From the NCBI GenBank assembly GCA_964019425.1, contig OZ025848.1:186001-250000 (forward strand): a stretch of 64,000 bases of DNA, written 5' to 3'. Made by a program: the position numbers and the translations under genes. A model generated the notes under the pieces. That model made no database searches. It saw nothing but the letters and a program-made list of their open reading frames with translations, and was not told the DNA's origin. The DNA is from Flectonema sp. DT1601 (Eukaryota; Euglenozoa; Diplonemea; Diplonemida; Diplonemidae). Below are positions 10,120-21,565 of this stretch, piece by piece (position 1 is the stretch's first letter; every line of letters starts with the position of its first letter).

Positions 10120-10895
10120 TTAGTAAGGTTTGAATGAGTCTGTCACTGGGGCCATTTCACCCACAACAATCGGCTTTGAAACTATTTCCTCTTCTTCATC
10201 GACTACCTCTTCCGTTTCTTTAATTATTGAGATTGGTGGGACCCTTTTTGCTACGGCTCCGGAATGGAAGCCCTCGTGTGGCGCCTGTGTTGTTCATTCA
10301 ATTTGTCGGGTGAAACTAAAACCTAAAAAAGGAAAAATACCAACAAAAAAATGTGTGATTCTCATACCTGAGCTCTGCAACCACGTCCGCATACGGCAGG
10401 ACCAGATGCCTTTGCAGCTCGGAGTTTTCCAGGATTTGTAGGATCTGTTTGTATATCAAAATAGAGTTCCCAACCTATATTGAGAGCGCCTCCACCAAAG
10501 GAAGAATGGTGAACGTAAATATCTTTTCCCTGGTGCTCACCAGAAGAAGGAACGACAAAACCATATCCGCTGTCGAACCAAAGTTTTACTCTGCCTACAG
10601 TCTTTCCTGGTGGGACAACTCTTTTAGTCGCACCTGGAGTACGAGCTCCTCCTGTACGAAGTCCACCAACACCAATAGCACCTCCTGCTTTAACAGTGAC
10701 ATCCATAGCTTTTAGTCGTCCATCGTGTGGTTGAACTTCGTACTGAACAAGAGTACCTTCTTCTATTTCTGCAACCTCTTCAGGATCTCCGTTGATATCT
10801 GAGCGGTGGACAAAAACATCAGCACCGTCGTCTCCCTTTATGAAACCATAACCCTTTTGTAAGTTCCATCTTCTGATCGCACCCGTCAACGGCAT
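10120..10895 (-). CDS. two-cold-shock-domain nucleic-acid-binding protein (2 exons)
   Basis: Exon 1 is 10368-10895 and exon 2 is 10120-10284, separated by an 83-nt intron (GTATGAG...AACACAG, phase 0). The product is 230 residues. CSD1 spans about residues 4-68 with GYGFIKGDDGADVFVHRS (RNP1- and RNP2-like). CSD2 spans about 95-165 with GYGFVVPSSG and DIYVHHSSF. Exon 2 adds an acidic tail (EEVVDEEEE) ending SFKPY. Cold-shock domains bind single-stranded RNA or DNA, so this is probably a Y-box-like mRNA-binding protein. Without the intron the frame stops at once after AQV. With it the reading frame runs to a clean TAA, which supports the model. The start follows an A run of about 15 nt and an acceptor-like CCACAG ending at 10925. 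Confidence 0.9.
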
Positions 10896-11210
10896 CTTTG
10901 ATATAGGGTTTTTTTTTTTTTTTTCTGTGGTAATTTGAAATAATCAAACGAAGTGACAAGATAATCAGTAAGTTGGTTATCCCCCTTGAACTGCAGTCTC
11001 CATATGTGATGTGATATTCTGTCTTAAAACTAAGCATTTACATGTATTAATAAATACGATGAGTAAAACTTTTTTTTTTTAAATTTTTTTTATAAACTAT
11101 GTTGTAAGGAAAAACATGAACCGAATTTTTATTTTTTTTTAATTCTTCTTTTTTATTTTTTTTTATTTATTTTTATTTTTTTTTTTGTTGTTGTTGTTGT
11201 TTTTTTTATT

Positions 11211-11243
<33 letters not shown>

Positions 11244-14083
11244 TTTTTGCGTTTGTTCTTAATATAATGAAAAAAAAAAAAATTAAAAATTAAAAAAACG
11301 GGTTGAGAACCGACAACAGAGTAGTAACAAGAAAAGCTGGGATCACCATAGAAAATAACAAAGACCTCAATTCGCTTCAAACCATTTACTCCAAAACTAA
11401 ACTACTGTTTGTAACTCCTCGTCATTGCTTTTTTTTTTTTTTTTGCTAACTTTTTTTCCCCCTCCCCCTCATTCTCACCTTGTTAGACCCGAACTGATCA
11501 CCCCAACTATTAGTCCTGAGCGAATAGAAATACTGTAGCATCAGTAAGTCAATCAATGATCTGGGCTGTGGCAACTCAAACGTGTTTAGGGTCACTTTAG
11601 GCAATCAGAATACCATTGTTTGGGTTTCTCGTGAGTTTTCTACTGTTTTCTGCCTCATCATCTTTGGTGATGAAAAACATTATCAAAAAAAAAAAAAAAA
11701 AAAAAAAAAACTATTCAGATCAGCCTTATATTTCGTAGAACGCAGACAGCAATCCTGTCGCACGAAGGGGAAAATAAATCATGACTATATAAGAACGGCT
11801 TTTCAATCTGAATAGTTTTCTTCTCCGTATTAAAAAAAAAAAAAAAAAAAACGGGAAAAATGCTCCAGGATACAGCATTTGAGTCGATGTCGACGGAAGG
11901 GTAGTTTTGCAAACGCAACTTCGATAATACTTAAATTATAATCATAAAGTAAACTGAGAAGTTTGGCAGATGATTTTTTTTTTTTTTTTTAATTTCTCAA
12001 AAAAAACTCATTTTCATTGTCGACGGGTGAAAGAACGAGAGAAACAAAAGAGATAAAACAAGACACCCCTCCTCTGAAAGATGCCCCGTTGCTCAATCAA
12101 AACTCAGGAACTCAAACCGGATTAGTGATTTGTGCATAAGTAACTTGGTAGTTTTTTCATAACATACTTTCGTGAACAACTAACTGTACACGAAACACGT
12201 AAAAAAGTCGTGATGGTTTTTTTTTTTTTTCTTTTTTTTTTTTCTCCAAAAAAAAAAGAATGGGAGTGGGGGTTGTATGTTCGATTTTTTGTAAAAAATT
12301 ACAACTAGTGTTGTATCATAAAACAACATAAAAGAAAATTTTAGCATCAGTTTTGGATACAGCGACTAAGAAGGGGAGGGGAGAAGAGGAGAGTGAAGAA
12401 AAAAAATAGAAGAAAAATGAATGGGGTGAAAGAACAGGGGAAAAAAAAAAAAAAAAAAGCTAAAAAAGCTTAAAAATATAGTAAAAAACACATTTTTCTG
12501 TTGATAGTCGGTAAAAAATCACTTTCTTCATTTGGTTAGCACAAATCTGAACCCCCTTCGGATGAACACACAAAAAGAAGAAAAAAAAAATAATAATAAT
12601 AAGGGTAGGTAACTACTAACCAAAAGAAATACATGTAAAATAAAACGATTTGCCAGACTGCCTCTTGATAAAAAAGAAAAAGCCCTTCGTCAATAAATTA
12701 ATGAAACGATCTTACAACAACACAATTAAAAAAGGTTTTCCTTCTTTCTTTTGAGTCGCTTCGGATTGCCAGCTGGACAATTTTTAAAAAAAAAAAAAAA
12801 ATTAAAAAATCGAAGTGTCTTTTTTATAGGCGAAGGGATTTACTCACAAAAAAAAAAAAAAAAATTAAACGCACACACAAGAAAAACAACTCAAATTCGC
12901 ACCGTCTAAAGCTCAATATAAAGTTTCGTCAACATCTAGTTTACAATATGAGAAATCATAGTTTTATTCTCACAGACAGGTGTCGTCGAATACGAGTACT
13001 TGAATGGACAAAGCGGGTTGATATGTATTTCGGCCAAAAAAAGAAAATCGTATTTTCTACACTTGGCGAACAATAACGTTACCTTCCTTTTCCTATTAAA
13101 TACAACAGAAAAAAAAAAAGAAAAGGGAGAAAGAAAAAAAAGATGAAATCGCAAGCAAAGTGAGGCAAAACGCATCAGGACTAGTAGAACAATAACAGAA
13201 AGCAAAGCGAGGGGGGGGAAAGCAGCCCCACATCGATGAAGAGATCTACCGACAGCGATTCTTACACAAAGTTAAAAAATATTAAGCTGGACAGCCTACT
13301 GCAAAAAAAAAAAAAAAAAAAGGGAAATATTCCGGTAAACTGAAATTCGTAAGAATTTCAACCCCGGGGAGGGTAAGATAATTCCCACAGCTGGCATGAC
13401 GTCCCAAGTAACAGCCTCAATTCTGTTTGTTATCTGCTTCACCAGAAAGTAGGTAGGCGTCTTTAACTAGAGGGCAGGTTGTTAATTATATGCTTATGTG
13501 GAAATACATATCATATATATTTTTGGTTCAAACTCAATAAATGAAGCCTCTACGGTAGTAAAGAAAAACATAACGAAACGATTTCGGCAACAAAATTTTA
13601 CTCTCAAAAAAACACAAAAAAAAAAAAAAAAAAAAAAAGACCGTTTAAACGAACAGCGAGGGGTGAACGAAATTCAGCCGTAGTCCAAGTCGTAAGGGGA
13701 AAAAAAATTTGTAACGTTAAATTTTTACATACCGATATTATTTATATCCATCGATCAACTTTTTTTTTTATCACAAATGGGGGGACAAACAGAAAAAAAA
13801 AAAAACATAAAAAAGAGTTTTTTTTTTTTTTTTTAATTTGTTGCCCTAAATTAAGTCAACAACGAGCAATGAATACTATTACCATTCCCTTCAAAAAAGT
13901 CTCCACGAAAAAGGATCCAAAAAAAAAAAAACCTTCCCAAAAAAAAACACAAAAATCTCAAAAGCAAAAACAGACGGGAAAAAAACAAAAGAATAATCAT
14001 ATCTCTCCGGGTTGTCTTCCGGAGGAAAAGATCACGCAACGAAAAAAAAAAAAAAAAAAAAAAAAAGGTTTCAGATTATAATT

Positions 14084-14332
14084 TTAACACACTTGAGTGT
14101 TGTTCTCAAAGGATTCTTCAAAGGAAAGACCAAACGAGCAGAAGACAGCATCGCCATTCCAACAAACGATGAAGGAAAAGCTTTCCCTATGACTAATACA
14201 ATAATCAATACAAGAAAGATTCATTGCAAGAATTCTCACGATAACAACTACCCAACAGAAAATCCTGCTGTTACGTCGAAGCATAAGTTCCAAAAAAAAG
14301 GAACCAGAGGTAAGGGCAAACAACAACAATAA
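14084..14332 (+). CDS. possible small plus-strand coding segment (doubtful)
   Basis: An open plus-strand frame here is not dominated by homopolymer residues and ends in a basic tail (KKGTRGKGKQQQ). It has no recognised domain, no clear start codon outside the upstream A run, and runs against the direction of every firm gene in the window. It may be chance, a decayed gene or a last exon. Confidence 0.15.
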   Translation, partial: LTHLSVVLKGFFKGKTKRAEDSIAIPTNDEGKAFPMTNTIINTRKIHCKNSHDNNYPTENPAVTSKHKFQKKGTRGKGKQQQ

Positions 14333-14941
14333 TAAAAGATGTATTATCAAATTCAAAGGAACAACAATTGGGGAAAATAAATGTATAATGGAAGAAAAAA
14401 AGAAAAAACGCACAAACAAAAAAACCATAACGAGGAAAACAATTATAAAAAACAGGAATCAGTAAAGAAAGCCTCACACGTTTCGAGGTGACTATCGATG
14501 CTTTGATTATGATATAGAAGTAGAGTGACGGCTCTTCTCCATTGATTGGTGTTTTAGCAATAACACATGGGCATAGTTTTGCAAAAAATGGAAGGGCAGC
14601 GGGAAAAAAATTTTGGAAATTTTCTGAGGGCAAAAAGAAAAGAAACTAAATTGCGATCAAATACTCAATCAAGAAGCACTACAGACGACTTGCTATGTGA
14701 GAAAAATTAAAATACAGGTAACTGTGAGCTACAGAGTTTACACGTGTTATACATTGAGGGGACAAAAAGATACTTGTGTTGTGTCCCCCGCTCTATACTT
14801 TGATATTACCGCTGCTGTTTTTCCTTTTTTTGTTCGTTTTTTTTTTCCATGTTTTTTTAAACATGATGGTTACAAGAGTCCTTTTTATCAGTTCCTGGGC
14901 ACTCCACTCTCTCACAGATGGTTTCTTTACCTAAATTAAAA

Positions 14942-15023
14942 AGTCTGTGAACCAGACTACATAAACCTCTCTCTATCGGTGTAGAGAGAAAATAGCGATC
15001 GCTTACCCTTGCGGCTGACGCAA
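14942..15023. other. cluster of three small hairpins (candidate structured RNA)
   Basis: Three perfect inverted repeats lie within 82 nt: AGTCTG/CAGACT (14942-14958), CTCTCTA/TAGAGAG (14969-14988) and TTGCG/CGCAA (15009-15023), with the palindrome GCGATCGC at 14995-15002. On the minus strand the 14942-14958 hairpin is followed directly by TTTTT. On the plus strand the cluster is followed by TTTTTTT. Either could be a Pol III-type stop. It matches no RNA family I know. Confidence 0.35.
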
Positions 15024-15676
15024 CTAACCGTTGTTTTTTTGTTATTTATTTTTTTTTTTTTTCCTTTCACTTTTTTTTTTTGTGGTTGCAACAACAAACT
15101 TTTCAAAAGAGGTAATAAATAAAAAAAAGAAATGGAAAAAAAAAAAAAATGAAATAAAAGACCAAAAAAGATGTATAAGATAGGAATGGGAGGGAAGGGA
15201 TAACTAACAAAAAAGAAACAATTTTATTGTAGGAAAAGAAGAGAAAAAAAAAAAGGTTTTTCAAAAAAGAGGGGGAAGGGGGGAAACCGTCGGTTTCAGA
15301 TAAGTCGTCGAATTTCGTCCCCCGAAATACTCTGCTGAAGGGATTATGTGAGGACTCCTTTCCTACTGCAAAAAAAAAGAAACTTTCACGATTATTTAGT
15401 ACCCAACCAACACAACAGTGGATTCTTCTTTCGTGTGTTGGTTAATCATTGAAACCTAATTAAACAAAAAAATTGGCGTAGAGCCTGTACAACATATTGG
15501 AAATGATTTTTTTTTTTTTTTGGTAAGTCATTTTCCCTCTTCTTTTTTTGCTTTTTTTTTTTTAACTTGAAAACTGTTACGTTCCCCAAAAACAAACACA
15601 AATCTGAGAATTGTATTTCACAACTACCAGTGAGAGTCGAACAACAACAATACCTTACTAACACTGATTATATAAA

Positions 15677-18600
15677 CTACTTTGCTGCTCCAGTCGGAGG
15701 GTACGTCGCACGAAGCATTCCGTTCAGAGATCGTTGTCGCCATGCTGCTTCAGGACTGCTGGTTCGACTACTGAAGACAGCCCGGGGAGGCTCGGAAGTA
15801 GACGGCTCCCAGTCATGTGCTGTTTATTTTTGGTTTTGCTTTGGCTTGAAATATTCAACCACATTGCTTTTTTTTAGAAACCGCAACACAACGCTGCTAT
15901 CGATATCAATATCACATACTCAATCTCGGCGTCACGCCAATAGTACCACTCGACTGAGCGATGAAGTTCTGCCGGCTATCAAGACTGTAGTCTTGAACTG
16001 GTTTAAATTTAGCTGGCTGTGAGAAGGTACGACCTTTGTTTACACGTTTAGAACTCCTTCCAGTACTATGACGCTTGACAGTCTTTGCTATCGCTTCCAT
16101 CTGTAAGCGAGGTGTTCGGGGCGTCATCACTGTGCGGGATAGCTTAACTCCCTTTGTGGGTTCTGTTTCTATTAGTTTGTAGGGGTTAACTTCTAAAGTA
16201 TATTTCTTGTTGTGTGAATAAAATTAAATAACAGATTTCATTACATACCAGCTGTAAGGATCCCAATTGGAAGTTTAAACTTCGCATTTCCGATAGTAGT
16301 TATTAGTTCTGTTTTCCTCTTTCGCTCGCTGCTACTGCGAGTTGCACGTTCGTAATTGTTACCTCTGGAGAGTCTGCCAGTGCTGTTGTGTTTTATTAGT
16401 CAAGAAAAGTTCACGTTGTTAAACTCAGTGTTAAGGGGAAAAAAAACCATAGACCATAAAGAAATACCTGTTTTTCAATTTGAATAGTAAATATAGGATA
16501 ATTTCACAAATAAAAAAACCCATACCTTACGAAAGCTTCCTTGTTGTGAATGAAGTAGTCAGGTTCCCATTTGTTTAGACCATGAGGATGAGAATTCGTT
16601 CTACGATAAGAGTCTTTTAGACTAACACGACCATTCCTTGCTGTAGCAGAAGGTGAAACTGTAACAACAGCTGAAGTAGGAGCAGCTGAAGTAGGTTCAG
16701 CCTCAGGTACGATATTCGCTGAGGGTGTCGCTGAAGGTGTCGCTGAAGCTTTCCTTTTAAGACTGGCAGGAACAGGCGTGTTCGAACGCTTTGGAGAGAG
16801 AATTGACTTCGATTTTGAAAACTCTGCTCGGAAAACCTTCTTTCGAAGATGAACACCAGAAGCAGATTTCCTTGGAGCAGTAAATTCTTTTCTCTGAATC
16901 TTTGGTTCTGACTTCATCATACGAGCTGATAGACGAGAGAGAAATGGAGAAGAATTAAACTTCTCAATACAAAAAGAAGACTTTAATTCAGGCGGAACTC
17001 CTCTATTCATAACCTGAGAGTCCATACTGGACTTCGAACTTGGAGGAGCAGCAATGAGAGTGGATCTGTGTTTTGGTGCTGTTCGAGGTAGTTCTCGAGG
17101 TAACATATCATCAAGTAGAACAGATTCAACAGAATCATTAACAGGATTCTTATTTAGTGTCTCTGTTGGTTCTTCTTCAGGTACCTCTTCTTCACCAGTA
17201 GAGACAACTCGTATAAGAGATGACCCAGTAAGATTAAACACTGAATTAGTATCTTGGCGAGAAGGATCTGGACTGACGTCGCTGCAACCGTTGGCGGATT
17301 TGATGCTGCCATTTGAAGTGCTGTTGACGTTTTGTTCAGTTGGCAGAGACATTGGAGGTGCTGGGCTCGGAGTGCGAGATGAAAGAGCAGGAGATGTTTG
17401 GATAGGTTTCTTCTGAGTTACTTCCAGAGAGCTCTGAGTTGGACGCATAAACGATGGGCTTTCACCTGGTCGTAGAGCTCTTGAAGTTGGTTTCTTTGAT
17501 GGAGTTACGTGAGGAGGTGACAGGTCGTCTTCCAAGGGACCAATAAATGATCCTTGCCGCCTCTTAAACATTTCTTCCATCCTCTCTCGCTCTCGTCGTT
17601 CTTTTTCTTGTTCGCGCTTCTCTCGCTGGATGCGTTCTTTAGCCAGTCGCTTTTCTTTTTCGCGTTCACGCTCTCTCAGTAGCTTTTCCTCGCGTTGTTT
17701 TTGATTCTTAGCTTCATTTACTCGACTCAGTCGCTCCTTTTCTTTTACCCTTTCCAACTCAGCCTGGTTTTTCTTTTCGCGTTCAACCTTTCCTAGAAGG
17801 TCCTTTTTAGTTTCAGCGATGATGCGTTCACGGCGGTCTTTGTCGGCCTTTTCCCGTTCTGCGATTGTGAGATCCTTGTGTTCCAGACGAGCGAGGATTT
17901 CTCGTTCGGCACGCTCTTGCTCTTCCTGCTCACGTTCGAGATTCTGACGGCGAAGACGTTCAAATTCGCGTTCCTTGCGCTCCTTCTCTTTTTGTTGATG
18001 TTCTCCGAGTTGTCCGTTGCGTGCTCTGCGTTCACTTTCAGCTTTTTCACGATCTGCACGTTCGACCTTCTCGCGCTCCAGTCGATTAATTTTCTCAAGA
18101 CGATCCCTTTCGTTGCGCTCTCGTTCAGCCTTCTCTTGGTTGCGTTTTTCCCTCTCCGCCTTTTCAGTTGAGCACTTCTCTCGCTCCTGTCTGAGGTTTT
18201 CGTGTTGAATTTTCTTCTCCTGTCGTTCGCGAGCCTTTCGCTCGGAATCCTCACGCTCTCGTAATGCAGACTTTTCAGCACCTTCTCTGCGGCGATCGTT
18301 GTCTGAAGCGACTCTAACAGCCGCCTGCTCAGCCTCTCTTTTGATACGCTCGGCTTCTTCCGCACGTCGCTCTCTAATTGTTATGCTGCCGTCTGATTTT
18401 GGTGATTTTTCCGCGTTTAGTGACTGCTTGTTCTCTTCAGCTTTGAGTCGATCGGCTTCTTCCTTCGCTTTCTTCTCTGCCGCTTTATTGGCTTTCTGCG
18501 CTGCTTCGGCCTCTTCAGCTGCTGCCTTGACTGTGGCGGCAGCCTCTTCCTTAGCTTTCTTGTCAGCTGCTTCTTTTGTCTTTGCAGCTTCTTCTTTTGC

Positions 18601-20907
18601 CTTCTTCTCTGCGGCTTGCTTTGCTTTCCGCGCCACTTCAGCTTCTTCAGCTGCTTTTGTCGCAGCGGCTTCTTCCTTTGCCTTCTTGTCGGCTGCCTCT
18701 TTTTCTTTTGCTGCAACTTGTTTAGCCTTCTGTGCTGCCTCAGCTTCTTCTTTGGCTTTCTGCGCCTTAGCCTCCTCTTTGGCTTTTTGTTCAGCAGCTG
18801 CCTTAGCAGCAGCAGCAGCAGCTTCGTCCTTAGCCTTCTGATCAGCTAATTCCTTAGCTGCTGCTTCAGCTTTGCGTATTGCTTCCTCTTCGGTTTTGCG
18901 CACTGCTTCTTGTTCAGCCTTGCGCACTGCTTCTTCTTCAGCCTTGCGAACTGCCTCTTGTTCAGCCTTGCGAACTGCCTCTTGTTCGGCTTCGCGCACC
19001 GCTTCTTCTTCAGCTTTGCGTTCTGCCGCTTTCTTTGTGGCTTCGGTTTCGGCTGCCGTAATGTCTTTAATAGATACATCACCAACTTGTTGATCATCAT
19101 CTATGACGTCAGTTATTACCAGGTCAGTATCAGTTATAGTTCGGACAGGTAGAATATCCAAATCAATTTGAGAGTTGGCAAGCTTAGTAAATGCCGACGT
19201 CTCACTCAGTGATAATGTTACTGATTTCTTGAAACTCGTAGTAGAACCATTTGGATCATTCCTTCGTAAGCAGGAAATCTTTGGAGAACATACTAACGGA
19301 GTAACAACACCACTCTCTTCAAGAGACATCCTTCGAGGAGTGAGAGAGTTACGCCTAGCAGCAGGAACTCCCTGCTGAAGTACTTTCAATCTTTTCATAA
19401 AACTTTCGTAGTCATCAGCCGCTTGTACTTCAGGCACAGCCAGTAGATCTTGTATTTTTCCATAACCCGCATCAAGTACTCTACTTAACGCGCAATTTTG
19501 AGCTTCCTCGGGACTAGTTTGCTGAGTCATCCTAGCCAACTCATCACAATGAAGCTGCTGCTCTACTAACATACAGTCTACGTTATCAATTTGAAATAAG
19601 AAATGAGTGTTGTTATCCTGAGCACTGATAATACTGTTGTAGTGAACAGGTGCTTGGTAAGATAGGAAAACATGGCGAGAACTTTGAGTGGGGGATTGCA
19701 TTTTAAATTCGGAAAGTCCCAAAGAGTCGTCAGGCTCGTAGCTTAATATCCATCGTCCTTGTTCTGATGTTGCAATGTGAATAGAGATATGAAGAGCGTC
19801 AGAAGCTGCTCGTAGTGTTAGTTCGTCACCCCATACTGTTGTTTGAGCCATTTCCATGATGTAGTCTTCAAAAGACGAATCCGGACATAAATTACAATAA
19901 TACTCACAATGCTCTCTCATATGCTGTACAACTATAGCACGTAAATGACTGTGATAACGTTGTGTTCTCCAAAGTTGAAACGACAGAGATCGAAACAAAC
20001 AATTACCATCATCAATCATAATCTGTTCAGCACAGTGTAAGTCTTCAATACGTTGATCAAGTCTTTTTCTTGCTGAAACTAGTCCTTCAGAACGGGCTTG
20101 TTGTTGTTCCATTTCAGCTTCAATACACTTTCTCTCAGCATCACTAAGACCAGCAAGGAGTGAAGTATCTAATACTTTTGGTGGTGGCTTTGCGTAAGGA
20201 TCCCATTCTGAATCACATGCAGTGCAGCACTCGTTTGAGCACAAATTCTGAAGGGTGCAGACACCGCATTCCCATTGTCTCCAATTGCTGCATACTTTGC
20301 ATCGTTTTGTTAGTGGATCTGAGTCACCAATACCGCAATGAACACATTCCCAAGCGATTTCTTCTTCGTCTTGAATTTCTGATGCGCACTCCAGAGCGTC
20401 GTTGAGTTTTTCCTCCTCTGCGGGTGGACAGGGAGTGTCACAGGCAGAACAAACTTTATTATCGATATCGTTAACAAGAGTACAGGAAGGACACTTCCAT
20501 GTTCCAGGAATGGTAAAGCCTTTCGTTGATGAGTTCAGTCCAACAAGAACTTTAGATCCCTTTCTCTTCAGAGGTGCTATTTCACTGGCTGATAATTTGT
20601 TTTCATCTTTCTTACTTTGTTGTTCAGCATCGAGTTCCGCATTGAGTCTCGTTTCCTCTTCCTTAAGTCGATCAAATAAAATCTCAGCTGACTTCTCTTG
20701 ATCGCCATGCATTCTCTCTCTGAATGCTTCTCTAGGATCCACTAACATCCAGCAGGGGTAGCACAGTCCGTTTCTTGTTACATTCCCCTGGTTTAAATAA
20801 CACACACGGCAAGCATTCCAGTGGCTTCCTTCTTTTCGCTCTACTCCTTCATTCTTCCGTTTGTCATATAACTGTGATCGTGACAGGATGTCTGTCTCGT
20901 CACTCAT
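15677..20907 (-). CDS. zinc-finger / OTU-domain deubiquitinase-like protein with long coiled coil (4 exons)
   Basis: Exons are 16526-20907, 16249-16382, 15920-16192 and 15677-15819. The introns are 143, 56 and 100 nt (GTATGG..AACAG, GTATGT..TTTAG, GTATGT..AACAG), all phase-compatible, giving about 1643 residues. The N-terminus has several CxxC zinc-finger modules, at least one RanBP2-type (WKCPSCTLVN...CSAC). An OTU domain follows, with DGNC (Cys about 303) and a downstream HYNS (His about 422), the expected catalytic Cys and His of this cysteine protease family. A very long Lys/Glu/Ala-rich helix (about 630-1110) comes next, then a Ser/Pro-rich tail. OTU enzymes cleave ubiquitin chains and RanBP2 fingers often bind ubiquitin, so a scaffolded deubiquitinase is likely. 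The start at 20907 (MSDETD) is preferred over the ATG at 20928, whose extra residues are GC-rich leader-like sequence. Confidence 0.87.
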
Positions 20908-20928
20908 ATTGTTGACCCCCCGCGCCAA

Positions 20929-21413
20929 GCCCCCTTATTGAGATGTAAAATAAAATGAAAAAAAATGAAACAGATTTTTAAAATTAGAATCACTTCACAT
21001 TTGACTTTTTAACACCTGCGAATGAAGTAATATCAAAACAATTAATTTTTTTTTTTTTTTTTTAATAGAAGCAGTGTATTTTCTATGGGGATTTTTTGGC
21101 CTAAGATTTTCCAAAAAAAAAAAAAAAAAACCAAGGTACTGCTCAAGTGGAAGCTGCTACACAATATCACAACACAATCATATTCTCTCAACTTGAGCTG
21201 ACAAGTTTAGGATTCCGCTTCACTGGAGTGATGTAGTTAGGGCTCAGGAGAGCAACCCTAGTTTAGCTGGGAGGCCTTAGACCTTATATAGACAATAAGG
21301 AGTGTAAATCTGTAATAGACAGCACATCGTGCAAAACAAGATCAAAAGAGAAAGGGAATTGTTGCAGTGTAACGCCAACACCCTCTAGAGATGGTTACAG
21401 CTGCGTATAAATG

Positions 21414-21445
<32 letters not shown>

Positions 21446-21565
21446 GCAAGCAATAAATTAATAGTAAAGAATAAATATAGAGTACAGCTCCGACAGGAGA
21501 GCATCACTGCGACTCCGTTAGGAGGGCAGACAACTTTTTCAAACAAACTAAAATAACAGTATCAC
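20929..21565. other. spacer, AT-rich
   Basis: About 640 nt containing T and A runs and, at about 21180-21340, a less simple stretch with no coding frame. No RNA gene recognised. It holds the leader of the OTU gene and the 3' flank of the cyclase gene. Confidence 0.5.

Larger units (their letters stand above)
10925..15676. other. 4.7-kb gene-poor spacer
   Basis: AT-rich, with dozens of A or T homopolymers of 10-25 nt and an A/T-only stretch at 11150-11280. No protein family could be recognised in it. Two items stand out: a hairpin cluster at 14942-15023 and a plus-strand frame near 14084-14332 that reads like protein but has no known match. A small hairpin with stem GAAATT/AATTTC sits at 13342-13359 next to the palindrome CCCCGGGG. 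Confidence 0.6.

Noticed and set aside
17793-19152. Long frames on both strands over the OTU protein's coiled coil
   Set aside because: Shadows of the Lys/Glu/Ala-rich repeat coding sequence.
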